From Terriglobia bacterium (GTDB taxonomy: Bacteria; Acidobacteriota; Terriglobia; JAIQFV01): DNA of 64,000 bases. Positions 27,019 to 36,282 of this stretch are shown piece by piece; the first letter of the stretch is position 1; every line of letters begins with the position of its first letter. Both the position numbers and the translations under genes were made by a program. The stretch lies in NCBI GenBank assembly GCA_020073085.1, contig JAIQFV010000026.1, positions 1 through 64,000 of the forward strand, given 5' to 3'. The notes below the pieces were generated by a model. It ran no database searches. It was given only the letters and a program-made list of their open reading frames with translations, and had not been told where the DNA came from.

Positions 27019-28026
27019 TCACCCCGCAAAATTGAACTGTTCACTCAAAACCTGCAGGTCTTTGGAGAGGAGAATGCGGGTAACAAAGGCGCGCCGCCGC
27101 CTTGTTGCTGATTCAAAGCGCAAGTCTTGAATTGTGACAAGGGTATCTTCCCCTCGCTTCGTCACGGTGTAGATCGGAAGCCGGGAAAAACCCAGAAATA
27201 TCCTCGCGGTGCGCGTTTCCCGGGCTGCACGCAAAAATTCATTGTCATCCGGCTTATAGACAACTTTGGCCTTGTTCAGGGTCAGGGCTGAGAAGTTGGA
27301 TCCCACCTCCAAGGTGAAATAGGCATGTTCTGTTTCGGCAACACCGGTCCAGACAAAAGGATTTGCGGGTTTGGGGTAGGCGCATAGAGTCATGGCATCT
27401 TCCCCCCGATAGGTAAAAGCCGAAAGTTTGGCCAGGGCGGAGCGGTGGTTCCAGTCCCTGACGGCCCATAATGCCACGATGAAAATCAGGGCGATGATGG
27501 CTCCTCCGCGTCCGCGAGCCTTGGCCCGTGCCCCGACTTCCTCTGAAATCAACCTGAACAAACTCGGCAGCACCAGACCACACGCCAGGACCGTCAGAAT
27601 GAGGGGGTCAATAATAAACTCAATGTCCCATGACACCCAGCGATCGCTGAACGGCATGAAGGGTCTCACCCCATAGCTATTCGTAAAATCCAGGAGCAGG
27701 TGGCTCCATGTGCCCACGAGGCACACCATTGCGATTGTAGAAAAGGACGGCGGGGGAAGTGCCTCCGGCTGTCTTCTCCACGATCTTTTTTGCAGGAAGA
27801 AGATTGCCCCGGCAAACAGAAGGCCCAGTCCGGTCACCCCCGCCATCGAATGGGTAATGCCCCGATGATATTGTAGATAGGCCAGGTTTCCCCAGGCTCC
27901 AGTGACAATATCGATGTCGGGGAGATTTGCTGCGATCATCAGCGCCACCGAAGCATGGCGCATTTTTTGGTTGAGTCCGGCCCGCGAGAGGGCTGCTCCC
28001 ACCAGGGTGTGCGTGAGGTTATCCAT
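27019..28026 (-). CDS. YdjM-like metal-dependent membrane hydrolase
   Basis: The 335-residue protein starts MDNLTHTLVGAALSRAGLN, the DUF457/YdjM opening with a His (His6). It has PDIDIV, HRGITHS and GTWSHLLLDFTNSYGVRPF, a His/Asp set consistent with metal binding in a phospholipase-C-like fold. About four to five membrane segments follow. The C-terminal third is soluble. YdjM-type proteins are widespread inner-membrane proteins with no firm reaction assigned. Single gene; the repeat tract begins 4 bp after its stop. Confidence 0.85.
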   Translation of the reverse strand: MDNLTHTLVGAALSRAGLNQKMRHASVALMIAANLPDIDIVTGAWGNLAYLQYHRGITHSMAGVTGLGLLFAGAIFFLQKRSWRRQPEALPPPSFSTIAMVCLVGTWSHLLLDFTNSYGVRPFMPFSDRWVSWDIEFIIDPLILTVLACGLVLPSLFRLISEEVGARAKARGRGGAIIALIFIVALWAVRDWNHRSALAKLSAFTYRGEDAMTLCAYPKPANPFVWTGVAETEHAYFTLEVGSNFSALTLNKAKVVYKPDDNEFLRAARETRTARIFLGFSRLPIYTVTKRGEDTLVTIQDLRFESATRRRRAFVTRILLSKDLQVLSEQFNFAG

Positions 28027-28138
28027 TGGCTAGAAGGACTCCTTAATAATCGACACAGGCCCGATCCTACAGAGGGGCGTCAAGTACCCATCCCAGAGTC
28101 TTTTGCGAAAGGCCTCCAAAATCTCTAACCGGCCCCGC

Positions 28139-29308
28139 CTATTGGCCATAACCCGATTTCAGATAGCGTCTTGATTTCGAGTGGCTGTCCTCGATGTCGG
28201 GGTATTCCAGCGTCTTCTGATAGGCCTCGACGGCTTCACCGCGACGCCCCGACATATCCAGAGTATTCCCCTTGAGCAGATAGAGCTGCGCCAGGAGGAC
28301 TGGATTTCGAGCGCCCGATTTTTCAGCCCGATTCAGGCACGCCAAAGCATTGGTGTAATCCTGCTTGGCGAAATAGTTCCGCCCCAGGTTGTAATTCAAC
28401 CAAGCCAGGGCTTCCGAGGCGGACTCGCTATGATCGGATGAAATCAGGCTTTCAACACTCTTGAAAACAGCAATCCCTTTATCCCAGCGACGAGACATGA
28501 TGAAGTAATTCGACGCCCACATATAGAACACATGATTCTGAGGATACTCCTTCATGAGGGCCTGCAATAATCGCTCATAGTCGTCCCAGCGTTTCTCAGA
28601 AAAATAAACGCTCAGCAGGACCACTTTGGCCTCGGTTTGCGCGTATTCCCCCTTTTCCGAAGCCAGAAGCAGTTGTCGAATCCCCTCCTCCCTGTTTCCG
28701 CGAGCGCCGAGAAGCCATGCAAACGGCTTGATCACCGCGGGGAGGGCGCCCGTGAAATAATTGTAGGAGCCCAACCCGATGTAGGTGTCGTAGAAGTTGT
28801 TGTCAATGTCGTGCGCCATCATGACGTACTTGTGCCCTTTTTGGCCATTGCGGAGGGCTGAGTAATAACTGCGGGTCACCGTGGCGTCAAAGCGAGTCGC
28901 ATTGCCATACGCGCTGGCGACGTAGGCCAGCGCAAGCTTGTCGCGGGGGTTCTTCTGGAGCCAGGACATCCCTTTTTCCAGAGCAGTTTTCGTCAGGGTG
29001 TCAAATTGGTCCTCAAGATTCTTGTTCTGCCGGTCCTCCACCGCCTGCCACCAGATCAGGGCCGCCTTGTAAACATATCCGGCCGGGTGTTCGGGATAGA
29101 GTTGAATTAATTCATCCCAGGCTTTGCCGGCTGCGGCATATTCAAGGTTGTAAGAGAGCGGAAGTCCATGGCGGATAATGGCATCGGCCTTGGCATCGCC
29201 GTAAAAATAGCCGGTTGTTTGGGGAAAACTCAGGGTCGCAACGGTGAGGCTGAGGAACAGGCTGAATGAAGCAATCGGGAGTTTGTGCGCCGCGCTGTTT
29301 TTCGGCAT
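28139..29308 (-). CDS. Exported TPR-repeat protein
   Basis: The 389-residue protein has a signal peptide (FSLFLSLTVATLSFPQTTG) and helical repeats typical of tetratricopeptide proteins, clearest at the C-terminus (LAWLNYNLGRNYFAKQDYTNALACLNRAEKSG, then LYLLKGNTLDMSGRRGEAVEAYQKTLEYPD). TPR arrays mediate protein-protein contacts. No catalytic motif is visible. It stands alone, divergent from the GNAT-MFS pair, and its partner is unknown. Confidence 0.85.
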   Translation of the reverse strand: MPKNSAAHKLPIASFSLFLSLTVATLSFPQTTGYFYGDAKADAIIRHGLPLSYNLEYAAAGKAWDELIQLYPEHPAGYVYKAALIWWQAVEDRQNKNLEDQFDTLTKTALEKGMSWLQKNPRDKLALAYVASAYGNATRFDATVTRSYYSALRNGQKGHKYVMMAHDIDNNFYDTYIGLGSYNYFTGALPAVIKPFAWLLGARGNREEGIRQLLLASEKGEYAQTEAKVVLLSVYFSEKRWDDYERLLQALMKEYPQNHVFYMWASNYFIMSRRWDKGIAVFKSVESLISSDHSESASEALAWLNYNLGRNYFAKQDYTNALACLNRAEKSGARNPVLLAQLYLLKGNTLDMSGRRGEAVEAYQKTLEYPDIEDSHSKSRRYLKSGYGQ

Positions 29309-29821
29309 GCTGCTTTCAGAATCCCCCTCTATTGCGCCCCGTGCGCTGGGAACCGGTTGTGCTCTACAAACTTCGTCGAAGCTTGCGGCAGTCTAGAGGC
29401 GAGCCACTTGACTGTCAAGCACGATCCCCAGTTCCATGGTATGAGTCGACGTTATTATATTCGACGGGAACGGATTCTTGCGATCCTCCGTCATCGAATT
29501 CTAATATTCTCTCAGACAAGGAAAAAGGAGGCAGAGCCAGGGGGACATGCGGTACACCTTTGGTGCGGCAGGCCCTTCTTGTCCCAATGGCAAGATCGAA
29601 TCCGGTCGGTTCGATTTCTCCATCGAGAGATCGGCCATCCCGGGTAGGACAGGATCTGCACCGGGCAGCATGCTATACTCCGAGCTTATCCTCCCGATGG
29701 GCTGCCGTGATGCGAGAAGACCGGATTGACCAGGAGCACTCCTGCGCGCCTCTCCCGCTCGCTTTCCAGGGAACGCGTCTTCGGTAAGAAGTATTGGAAG
29801 AGTTTCAAGGGAGACCATTAC
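29309..29821. other. Intergenic region between TPR gene and GNAT gene
   Basis: Nothing convincingly coding. The only notable site is an extended -10 (TGCTATACT, with TATACT at 29674-29679), a possible promoter about 145 bp upstream of the acetyltransferase gene. Confidence 0.4.
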
Positions 29822-30283
29822 ATGAACTCAGTGACTATAGCCCCAGCGAGCGAATCCGATCGCGAGTGGTGTGCGCAATTGATGGCGGGCACCGATCCCT
29901 GGATTACCCTCGGCAGGGGTTTGGAAGAGTGTCGAACCGTTTGCTGTCACGCGGAATACCTGCTCTTTGTTGCACGGGCCGGGCCCGAGCGGTGCGGATT
30001 TGTTCTCCTCCATCCCCGGGGCTTGGCGAGTTCTCCTTATATCGCTTCCATTGCAACGGCCGGAGAATTTCGCGGGAAGGGAATAGGGAGCCGGCTGCTG
30101 GCCTTCGCCGAAAGCTTCGTTCAGCCGCGAGCAAGACACATTTTTCTGTGTGTTTCGTCATTCAACACGCGTGCAAGAGCGTTGTATGAACGGCAAGGTT
30201 ACACGGTGGTAGGAGAGTTGAAGGACTACGCCCTCCAAGGCGCCTCTGAACTCATCATGGACAAGGTGCTGGAGAAGTCATGA
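29822..30283 (+). CDS. GNAT family N-acetyltransferase
   Basis: The 153-residue protein has the GNAT core: IASIATAGEFRGKGIGSRLLAFAE (motif A, with the RGKGIG acetyl-CoA pyrophosphate loop, about 85-95) and FLCVSSFNTRARALYERQGYTVVGEL (motif B with N..A..LYE..GF pattern). It transfers an acetyl group from acetyl-CoA to an unknown amine. Its stop overlaps the start of the MFS gene (ATGA), so the two are translationally coupled and may handle the same compound. Confidence 0.92.
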   Translation: MNSVTIAPASESDREWCAQLMAGTDPWITLGRGLEECRTVCCHAEYLLFVARAGPERCGFVLLHPRGLASSPYIASIATAGEFRGKGIGSRLLAFAESFVQPRARHIFLCVSSFNTRARALYERQGYTVVGELKDYALQGASELIMDKVLEKS

Positions 30284-31551
30284 CCCGCCGACCCTGGATG
30301 CTGGTGTCCCTATTGTCCGCCACGGCGACGGCCAGCTACCTCTGCCGGGTCAATATTTCCGTGACCGGCGCCCTGCTCATGAACGAGTTTTCCCTCTCGC
30401 AAATTCAGATGGGCCGGATCTTCAGCGCATTCCTGCTGGGGTACGCGTTGATGCAAATCCCGGGAGGACTCTTAGCGGATCGATGGGGGGCCCCGCGTGT
30501 GCTTGCGGGATCGGCCCTCTGGTGGGTCGCGGGCACGGCCCTGCTGTCAGCCGCCGGCTGGGGGCCGTTCAGAGGGAGTGGGGCGGAAGTCATCACGGCC
30601 ATGCTGGTGTTACGGTTTATCATTGGCGTGGGGGAAGCACCCACCTTTCCCGCGGCGGCGCAAGGAGTCGCTCACTGGATCCCGATGGAAAATCAAGGCC
30701 GCGCCAATGGTATTGTGATAGCGGCCATCGGGCTGGGTTCGGCTCTGGCCCCTCCTGCATTGACGGCGATCATGTTGCGCTGGGGATGGCGACTGGCGTT
30801 GCTGGCCTCTGCATTGCCCGCCCTGCTTGTCGCTGTGGCCTGGCGGCGTGTACGAGAACCAGAATTTTCGGATCTCGCCCTCCCCTTCCGTAGATCTTCA
30901 CATCGGCCGCACGGCTCCTTGCGGTCTACCAGTTTTATCCTCCTGACGCTGAGCTACACGCTGCAAGGGTATGTGGGTTATATCTTTGTGTTCTGGTTCT
31001 ATCTATACCTCGTGCAGGTCCGCCACTTCGACCTACTTCGCAGTGCCGCATTGAGTAGCTTGCCTTGGATCCTCTCCATCCTCTCTATCCCGATCGGAGG
31101 GCTGATCTCTGACCGCCTGGTGGCGGGCACGCTGGGCCTTCGATGGGGGCGTCGGGCCGTTCCCCTTTTCGGGCTTACCTTCGCCGGGATCTTTCTTGCC
31201 CTGGGGGCGCGGACTGTCAACGCCTACCTTGCCGCTGTGAGTCTGGCCTTCGCGACGGCGCTGGTTCTGAGTGTGGAAGGGCCGTTCTGGGCCACCATGA
31301 TGGAGATTGCCGGCAGGAGAAGTGGGACCGCAGGGGGGGTGATGAACATGGGGAGCAATGTGGGAGGGCTGATTTCTCCGGCGTTGACCCCAATTCTCGC
31401 GAATCGAATGGGGTGGGAGAACGCCCTTTATGTCGCCGCCGCGCTCTCCGTGCTGGGGGCGCTGTTGTGGTTCGGCATCTCTCCCGCGGCCGCCCGCAGC
31501 GTTCAGTCCGAGGCTTCCCCCCTGCCGGCCGCTTCCGAGATCCAACCTTAA
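30280..31551 (+). CDS. Major facilitator superfamily transporter (ACS-like)
   Basis: The 423-residue protein has about 12 membrane segments and MFS signatures: YALMQIPGGLLADRWGAPRVL (the motif-A-like D-R-G loop between TM2 and TM3) and RFIIGVGEAPTFPAAAQGVAHWIP, characteristic of the anion:cation symporter family that carries organic acids such as hexuronates or sialate-like compounds. SDRLVAGTLGLRWGRR is the second loop. Substrate is unknown. It overlaps the upstream GNAT gene by 4 bp and is convergent with adenosine deaminase. Confidence 0.92.
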   Translation: MTRRPWMLVSLLSATATASYLCRVNISVTGALLMNEFSLSQIQMGRIFSAFLLGYALMQIPGGLLADRWGAPRVLAGSALWWVAGTALLSAAGWGPFRGSGAEVITAMLVLRFIIGVGEAPTFPAAAQGVAHWIPMENQGRANGIVIAAIGLGSALAPPALTAIMLRWGWRLALLASALPALLVAVAWRRVREPEFSDLALPFRRSSHRPHGSLRSTSFILLTLSYTLQGYVGYIFVFWFYLYLVQVRHFDLLRSAALSSLPWILSILSIPIGGLISDRLVAGTLGLRWGRRAVPLFGLTFAGIFLALGARTVNAYLAAVSLAFATALVLSVEGPFWATMMEIAGRRSGTAGGVMNMGSNVGGLISPALTPILANRMGWENALYVAAALSVLGALLWFGISPAAARSVQSEASPLPAASEIQP

Positions 31552-31570
31552 AATATTCTCCCGGTCATCT

Positions 31571-32653
31571 TCAATTTTTTGACTCACGCTTCACGAGTCT
31601 CTGATAGCCCGGTTTGATAATGTCGTAGATGAGCCGGCACCTCGCGTTGTAAGGGATGAAGGCGCTCTTCATGGAGTTGATCGTGATCTTTTCAAGATCA
31701 TGAAGGCCCAGGCCAAAGTGCTTGACCGCGGCGGAGAATTCTTTGGTCATGGTGGTATTACTCATCAAACGGTTATCTGTATTCAGGGTGACCCGGAACT
31801 TTTCTTTGAAGTAAATTCCGAATGGATGCGCCTGGAGGGAAGGCACGGCACCGGTGTGCACATTGCTGGACAAGCAGATTTCCAATGGAATTCGCTTATC
31901 CAGGACATACTGGGCCAGGGTGCCGAGTTTGACCACTCGACCATCGGTAAGGGCCATGTCTTCTACGAGGCGGGTGGCGTGTCCGATCCGGTGCGCGCCG
32001 CACCATTGTATCGCCTGCCAGATGGACTCCTTTCCGAAGGCTTCGCCGGCATGAATTGTGATACTGAAGTTCTCGCGCTGGACGTAATGAAACGCATCGA
32101 CATGTCGCTTGGGTGGATATCCGCCCTCCTCACCCGCCAGATCGAACCCGACCACTCCGCGGTCGCGGAAGTCGACGGCCAGCTCCGCCATCTCAAGGGA
32201 TAACTTCATGTTCCGCATCCCGCAAATGATCAGTCCGAACGCGACTCTGAAATCGCGCTTTCCCTTTTCCAGACCCCGAAGCACAGCACTGACGACTTCC
32301 TCCCAATGCAACCCGCCGGCCGTATGAAACATCGGGGCAAAACGCGTTTCGACATAAATGACCCCGTCTTGGTGCATGTCTTCCATCATCTCGTACGCCA
32401 CACGTTCCAGGGCCTCCTCGGTTTGCATCACCGCGATGGTGTGTTTGAAGCCTTCGAGATACAGCGGAAGGCTCCCCCGATTCGCTCCCCTGAAGAACCA
32501 ATCAGCTAACTCACCGGGCTGGAACGTCGGCAACCCCTCGTAGTGCTTCTGACGTGCGATCTCAATAATAGTTTGGGGTCTTAAGCCGCCATCGAGGTGA
32601 TCGTGCAAAAGCACTTTCGGGGCGGCTCGAAGAAGGGTGTCGGTCAGCTTCAT
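31571..32653 (-). CDS. Adenosine deaminase family hydrolase
   Basis: The 360-residue zinc enzyme contains LLHDHLDGGLRP (HxH metal ligands, about 17-19), VGFDLAGEEGGYPPKRH, ITIHAGEAFGKES (metal His plus catalytic Glu), RIGHATRL (catalytic His) and LNTDNRLMS (metal and catalytic Asp). It converts adenosine to inosine and ammonia in purine salvage; the same genome's ahcY produces adenosine, so the two may act in sequence (inference). I chose the ATG at 32653, preceded by GAGGACC; the longer frame to 32710 lacks family similarity. Confidence 0.93.
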   Translation of the reverse strand: MKLTDTLLRAAPKVLLHDHLDGGLRPQTIIEIARQKHYEGLPTFQPGELADWFFRGANRGSLPLYLEGFKHTIAVMQTEEALERVAYEMMEDMHQDGVIYVETRFAPMFHTAGGLHWEEVVSAVLRGLEKGKRDFRVAFGLIICGMRNMKLSLEMAELAVDFRDRGVVGFDLAGEEGGYPPKRHVDAFHYVQRENFSITIHAGEAFGKESIWQAIQWCGAHRIGHATRLVEDMALTDGRVVKLGTLAQYVLDKRIPLEICLSSNVHTGAVPSLQAHPFGIYFKEKFRVTLNTDNRLMSNTTMTKEFSAAVKHFGLGLHDLEKITINSMKSAFIPYNARCRLIYDIIKPGYQRLVKRESKN

Positions 32654-33040
32654 TGGGGTCCTCAATTCGAGAGAGTTTCGCGTGGAAGGATACGCCGGTC
32701 TCGCGCTCAACTCAAGCCGTTGTCCTTCTCCCCTCTTAAAGGGCGGTCTCGCCGAGACTTGCCCCGGTGCGCTGGATCACCAACTCATCTGATGGGTTGA
32801 TGGGGGCTTTGCGCCAGGAAGTAAGGAACTCCTCGTTGGATAATTTGGAAAGTGTGAAGATTTTGTGATGATTTAGTTCTAAAAAGAGAGTGTCTCGGTG
32901 CTCATCCGCCGAGGGTGGTGTGCGATTCCAGTCGTTCTGCTCTCGCGGGGCCATGAGGCCGTATCGTCCAAAGGGTGGAAGCCCATTCTCGAGAACATCA
33001 CGAAAAGGAATCGATAAGCAGAGGAGAGGAACACGAGGAC
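32654..33040. other. Intergenic region, divergent adenosine deaminase and HD-GYP genes
   Basis: No gene, repeat or clear promoter could be supported here. Open frames in it are short and lack recognisable features. Confidence 0.4.
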
Positions 33041-34213
33041 ATGACAACCACAAGCCTTCGCTCCCCGCTGACCGAGCCGGTCCTAGCCAAGAGCAATTCC
33101 CTCAAGCAGCGGATCCTGATCGTCGACGATGATCTCTCGATTCGCTTGCTGCTCCGCGCCAGGCTGCAGGCGGCAGGATTCGAAATCCAGGAAGCGTGTG
33201 ATGCCCGAGAGGCGCTGACAGTTCTGGCGACGAATTCATTCGATCTCGCGCTCTTAGACGTTCGCATGCCCGGCATGAGCGGTCTCGAATTGCTTCCACA
33301 GATCATCAAGAACTACGGCCAGACCGGGGTCGTCATGCTCACGGCGTGCGACGACGTCTCTCTGGCTGTGCAGGCGATGCAACTCGGAGCCGTCGACTAC
33401 ATCCTCAAGTCTTTCCTATCGAATGACATTGTGGCCCGGGTGCGAAGGGCCCAGGAGCAGCACACCCAGAGACTGAATCAAGAACAGTATGTCCAGCAGA
33501 TGGAGGAAATTCTGAAAGAACAGACGACGGAACTGCGCCACGCCTTCCGGAGCCTGCAGGATGCCTCGGACATCGCCCTCGAAGCACTGGTTACCGCCCT
33601 GGATGCGCGGGAGCACGAAACACAGGCCCATTCGAAGCGCGTGGGAGAATACACCATTCACCTCGCTCGGATTATGGGTATTGACCCCCACTTGTTGAGC
33701 GACATCGGTCGCGGCGCCATGCTGCACGATATCGGCAAGATTGGGGTCGCAGACAGCATTCTGCTCCGGCCCTCAAAGTTGACCGATGAGAACTGGACGG
33801 AGATGCGAAAACACCCGCAAATCGGCTGCTGGATTCTAAGGGGAATTGACGGACTTAAATTTGCCTCTGAAATCGTACTCGCGCACCACGAGAGATATGA
33901 CGGAACAGGCTATCCGAGAGGCCTTAAGGGGGAAACCATCCCTTTAGGCGCTCGCATTTTCTCAGTGGTGGACTGCCTCGATGCCATGATCACCGATCGA
34001 CCCTACCGCGCTGCCACCAACTACGAAGCCGCCAAAGAGGAAATCATCCGCTGCTCAGGCACCCAGTTTGATCCCGCAGTCGTGAAACACTTCCTGGAAG
34101 TTCCTTTCGACCATTGGGAGGAAGTGCGGGAACGTACGTTACTGAATAACAAGAACCTCAACAACCCTTCCCTTTTACTACCCAATTCAGCGGGTCTTAA
34201 GTTTACGCATTGA
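33041..34213 (+). CDS. Response regulator with HD-GYP c-di-GMP phosphodiesterase output
   Basis: The 390-residue cytosolic protein starts MTTTSLRSPL after GAGGAC at 33041. The receiver domain (about 25-145) shows VDDD, the phospho-acceptor Asp in LLDVRMPGMSG, and a conserved Thr in MLTA. The usual KP motif reads KSF. A coiled-coil linker (about 145-180) leads to an HD-GYP domain with AMLHDIGKIGVAD, AHHERYDGTGYPRGL and DCLDAMITDRPYR. It should hydrolyse cyclic di-GMP in response to a sensor kinase that is not encoded nearby. Confidence 0.95.
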   Translation: MTTTSLRSPLTEPVLAKSNSLKQRILIVDDDLSIRLLLRARLQAAGFEIQEACDAREALTVLATNSFDLALLDVRMPGMSGLELLPQIIKNYGQTGVVMLTACDDVSLAVQAMQLGAVDYILKSFLSNDIVARVRRAQEQHTQRLNQEQYVQQMEEILKEQTTELRHAFRSLQDASDIALEALVTALDAREHETQAHSKRVGEYTIHLARIMGIDPHLLSDIGRGAMLHDIGKIGVADSILLRPSKLTDENWTEMRKHPQIGCWILRGIDGLKFASEIVLAHHERYDGTGYPRGLKGETIPLGARIFSVVDCLDAMITDRPYRAATNYEAAKEEIIRCSGTQFDPAVVKHFLEVPFDHWEEVRERTLLNNKNLNNPSLLLPNSAGLKFTH

Positions 34214-34269
34214 GGTTGACCCGGCCCGCTCCGGTTTCTGTTGAGATGAGCGGGGGCCTTGCCTGCTCC

Positions 34270-34953
34270 TCATGACCCGAGATTCAAGGAAATCTTCTGC
34301 CCGTCAAGGGTGAACTCAAGCTGATAAGCGGCTTTCGACTTCCTTCCGGCCACCGGAAAGTACAGATAGCCGGCCGCGGGTTTCGAGATTTCCCCCTCAT
34401 GCAAGCCTTTGTCGGTGAGTTCCGCTTCCATGGTCTTGCGGTCCGCGTCGGTGTTCGCTCCGGGACCGGATCGGCCGACGCCGACTCCCACGCCCGCTAC
34501 CGTCCTCACCCCCCCGCCCCGCGTCCTGCCATCATAGGGATCGTAAGTCGGAGGACCGGATTCGTATCCAATCCCCACCGTGGGGTATAACGTCACATCT
34601 TTTCCCGTTGAATTGGTCTTCTGCAGGATCTTGGCAATCTCCGCCGGGCCAGCGGGTCTCGACACCAATTTGCCAGAACGGAGAATGAACTGATTGAGGG
34701 CAATGTTCGGCTTCGCTCCAGTGACCGGAAAGAGACCCACCTCGACAACAATATATCCACGGTTGAGGTCAGTGACGAACGTGTGCCTCACCTGATCCTT
34801 GGCCATCAGAGCCGCCCCGACTGAAATCTCCTTCTGAATGGCATGGTTGGCATAATCGCCGGCGGTTGAGCGTGGCTCGATACCCTGACGGTCCTGGGCG
34901 ACAACCACCAGGGAAAGGGATAAAAGAAGCATCAGACATTGAACCCACTTCAT
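34270..34953 (-). CDS. Secreted protein of unknown function
   Basis: The 227-residue protein has a signal peptide (MKWVQCLMLLLSLSLVVVAQ). Its middle is glycine-rich with DPYDGRTRGGGVRTVAGVGVGVGRSGPG. The C-terminal part (GYLYFPVAGRKSKAAYQLEFTLDGQKISLNL) resembles a beta-rich domain seen in other exported Acidobacteria proteins. I do not recognise a named family. It overlaps the start of the gene encoded upstream by 4 bp (ATGA), so both belong to one operon and may act together at the cell surface. Confidence 0.75.
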   Translation of the reverse strand: MKWVQCLMLLLSLSLVVVAQDRQGIEPRSTAGDYANHAIQKEISVGAALMAKDQVRHTFVTDLNRGYIVVEVGLFPVTGAKPNIALNQFILRSGKLVSRPAGPAEIAKILQKTNSTGKDVTLYPTVGIGYESGPPTYDPYDGRTRGGGVRTVAGVGVGVGRSGPGANTDADRKTMEAELTDKGLHEGEISKPAAGYLYFPVAGRKSKAAYQLEFTLDGQKISLNLGS

Positions 34954-35516
34954 GGCCTTGCCTCCTTTTCTTGTTCTGCCAGCGCCGCTTTGACTCGAAT
35001 CGTTTTCCCGGTCAGCACGTAAATTCGTTGTTGAAGAATCACACCCTTCTCTGTTCGAATCTCCAACTCATAGACGCCGGGCGCAAGCCAAAAACTTTTC
35101 AGATGTCCCGCGATTCCAGCAAAGGCGCTATTCAAATAGACTTCGGCGGTCTTGGCGTTTGTTTGTAGTCTGACCTCCCCACCTTGCCCGGGCAAGAAGT
35201 ACCCAGGGTGATAGGCAGGATAGAAAGACGGGTAAACCCAATAGGACGGCCAGAACCCATAATAAAAAGGATCCCAGAAGTATGGAGAACAACTGTAGGG
35301 GAAAGGACAGCCGGCAGAATACGAATAGAAGGCTCCGAGCGATATGCTGCCGACCTTCACTCCGTGCTCGGGAATCACTTCGACCCCGGTTGCTTCCTTC
35401 CCTGAGGCCGGCCATACCTGTTCGTCAGCTGCCCGGACCAAAGAGGGAACAATACATGAACCGCCAAGGAGAAGAACCAGCAGAATTCTCGCGACGTGCA
35501 TTTGTCTTTTCCGCAT
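34950..35516 (-). CDS. Exported protein with PEGA-like domain
   Basis: The 188-residue protein has a signal peptide (ARILLVLLLGGSCIVPSLVRA), then an aromatic, Tyr/Pro-rich stretch (about 65-108; WDPFYYGFWPSYWVYPSFYP). It ends with a PEGA-like beta domain (VRLQTNAKTAEVYLNSAFAGIAGHLKSFWLAPGVYELEIRTEKG), a short surface module common in Acidobacteria. It is probably outside the cytoplasmic membrane. It is the first gene of a two-gene operon with the secreted protein ending at 34270. Confidence 0.8.
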   Translation of the reverse strand: MRKRQMHVARILLVLLLGGSCIVPSLVRAADEQVWPASGKEATGVEVIPEHGVKVGSISLGAFYSYSAGCPFPYSCSPYFWDPFYYGFWPSYWVYPSFYPAYHPGYFLPGQGGEVRLQTNAKTAEVYLNSAFAGIAGHLKSFWLAPGVYELEIRTEKGVILQQRIYVLTGKTIRVKAALAEQEKEARP

Positions 35517-35841
35517 GCGAGCCTCCCGGGGTTAGTGTTTGACGGCGAAACCAAGCAAGCGTTTGAGGAACCTTCACAACCCCTACGTTCATCGATGTCA
35601 TTATATTCCAAAGAGTTGCCAGGGGGCGGGTATAATTTTCGACATTTAGGGCTGGGTCCGCGCCTACATCCTCTTTGAAGCTTGTGAAGCTCCCGGCCGC
35701 AGTGAAACAACTTTTGCCCAATGGCATGCGATGGTCCTTCTTATTTTCCACCTCCTCCCAAAAGGGCTGATGACACTGCCTTGCTCAATCTGGTAAGCTC
35801 TTCTGCGGGACTTAGTCCGGCCAAGAGCGGAGAATCAATCC

Positions 35842-36282
35842 ATGAGGCAAAAAATAACATTAATTGTGATGCTGTTGGTATTCGCCTTACCTGCCGCAGG
35901 GTGGTCCCAGGAGAAACAGAATGAGCGGCCGCCAAGTGGGCCCAAACTTGTCGTGGATTCGGTGACTCATGATTTTGGGGTTGTCAGGCCGGGTACGCCG
36001 CTCAGGTATTCCTTTGCGATAAAAAACCAAGGGACCGCGGACCTGATTATCAGGTCCGTGAGCCCAGGCTGAGGGTGTACTGCAAGCGACTTTGATAGAG
36101 TCGTCCCTCCTGGCAAGGAGGGCAAAATCACATTGAGCGTCGAGCATACGGAAGGCTATCGCGGGGAGATTCTAAAAGGAGCCAGCGTGGCGACCAACGA
36201 TTCCACTTTTCCCAATTTTGGCCTGTTCATGCGGGCACAGTTCGAAGAGGAAAAGAAATCCGCGGAGTCCCCTCCGCGCTGA
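35842..36282 (+). CDS. DUF1573 domain protein with in-frame TGA, candidate selenoprotein
   Basis: The frame opens at ATG 35842 with a signal peptide (MRQKITLIVMLLVFALPAAG) and runs into the DUF1573 domain. At codon 77 (36070-36072) there is a TGA, after which the same frame continues for 69 sense codons to a TGA at 36280-36282, completing the domain. The family motif around this point is normally SCGCT; here it reads SPG-(TGA)-GCTASDF, so TGA sits on the first Cys of CGC. Downstream residues (VPPGKEGKITLSVEHTEGYRGEILKGASVATND) fit DUF1573 with no frame shift. A SECIS-like hairpin begins at the TGA. Read as selenocysteine, the product has 146 residues with a Sec-Gly-Cys pair. The alternatives are a single nonsense mutation or a sequencing error. 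Confidence 0.7.
36070..36109 (+). promoter_or_regulatory. SECIS-like hairpin following the in-frame TGA
   Basis: The lower stem GAGGG (36071-36075) pairs with CCCTC (36105-36109). An asymmetric internal loop follows, then an upper stem CGACTTT (36087-36093) with AGAGTCG (36097-36103, one G-U pair). The apical loop is GAT with G first, 21 nt after the TGA. A guanine early in the apical loop at about 16-37 nt from UGA is what bacterial SECIS models expect. This was paired by eye, with no energy calculation. Confidence 0.5.

Noticed and set aside
31033-31604. Frames overlapping the MFS gene on other strands or frames
   Set aside because: They are shadows of the MFS gene with no family feature.
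36070-36072. DUF1573 gene as an ordinary pseudogene
   Set aside because: Not excluded, but the stop falls on the most likely Sec position in the family motif, the frame continues cleanly to a normal end, and a matching hairpin follows. Pseudogene decay would not be expected to do all three.
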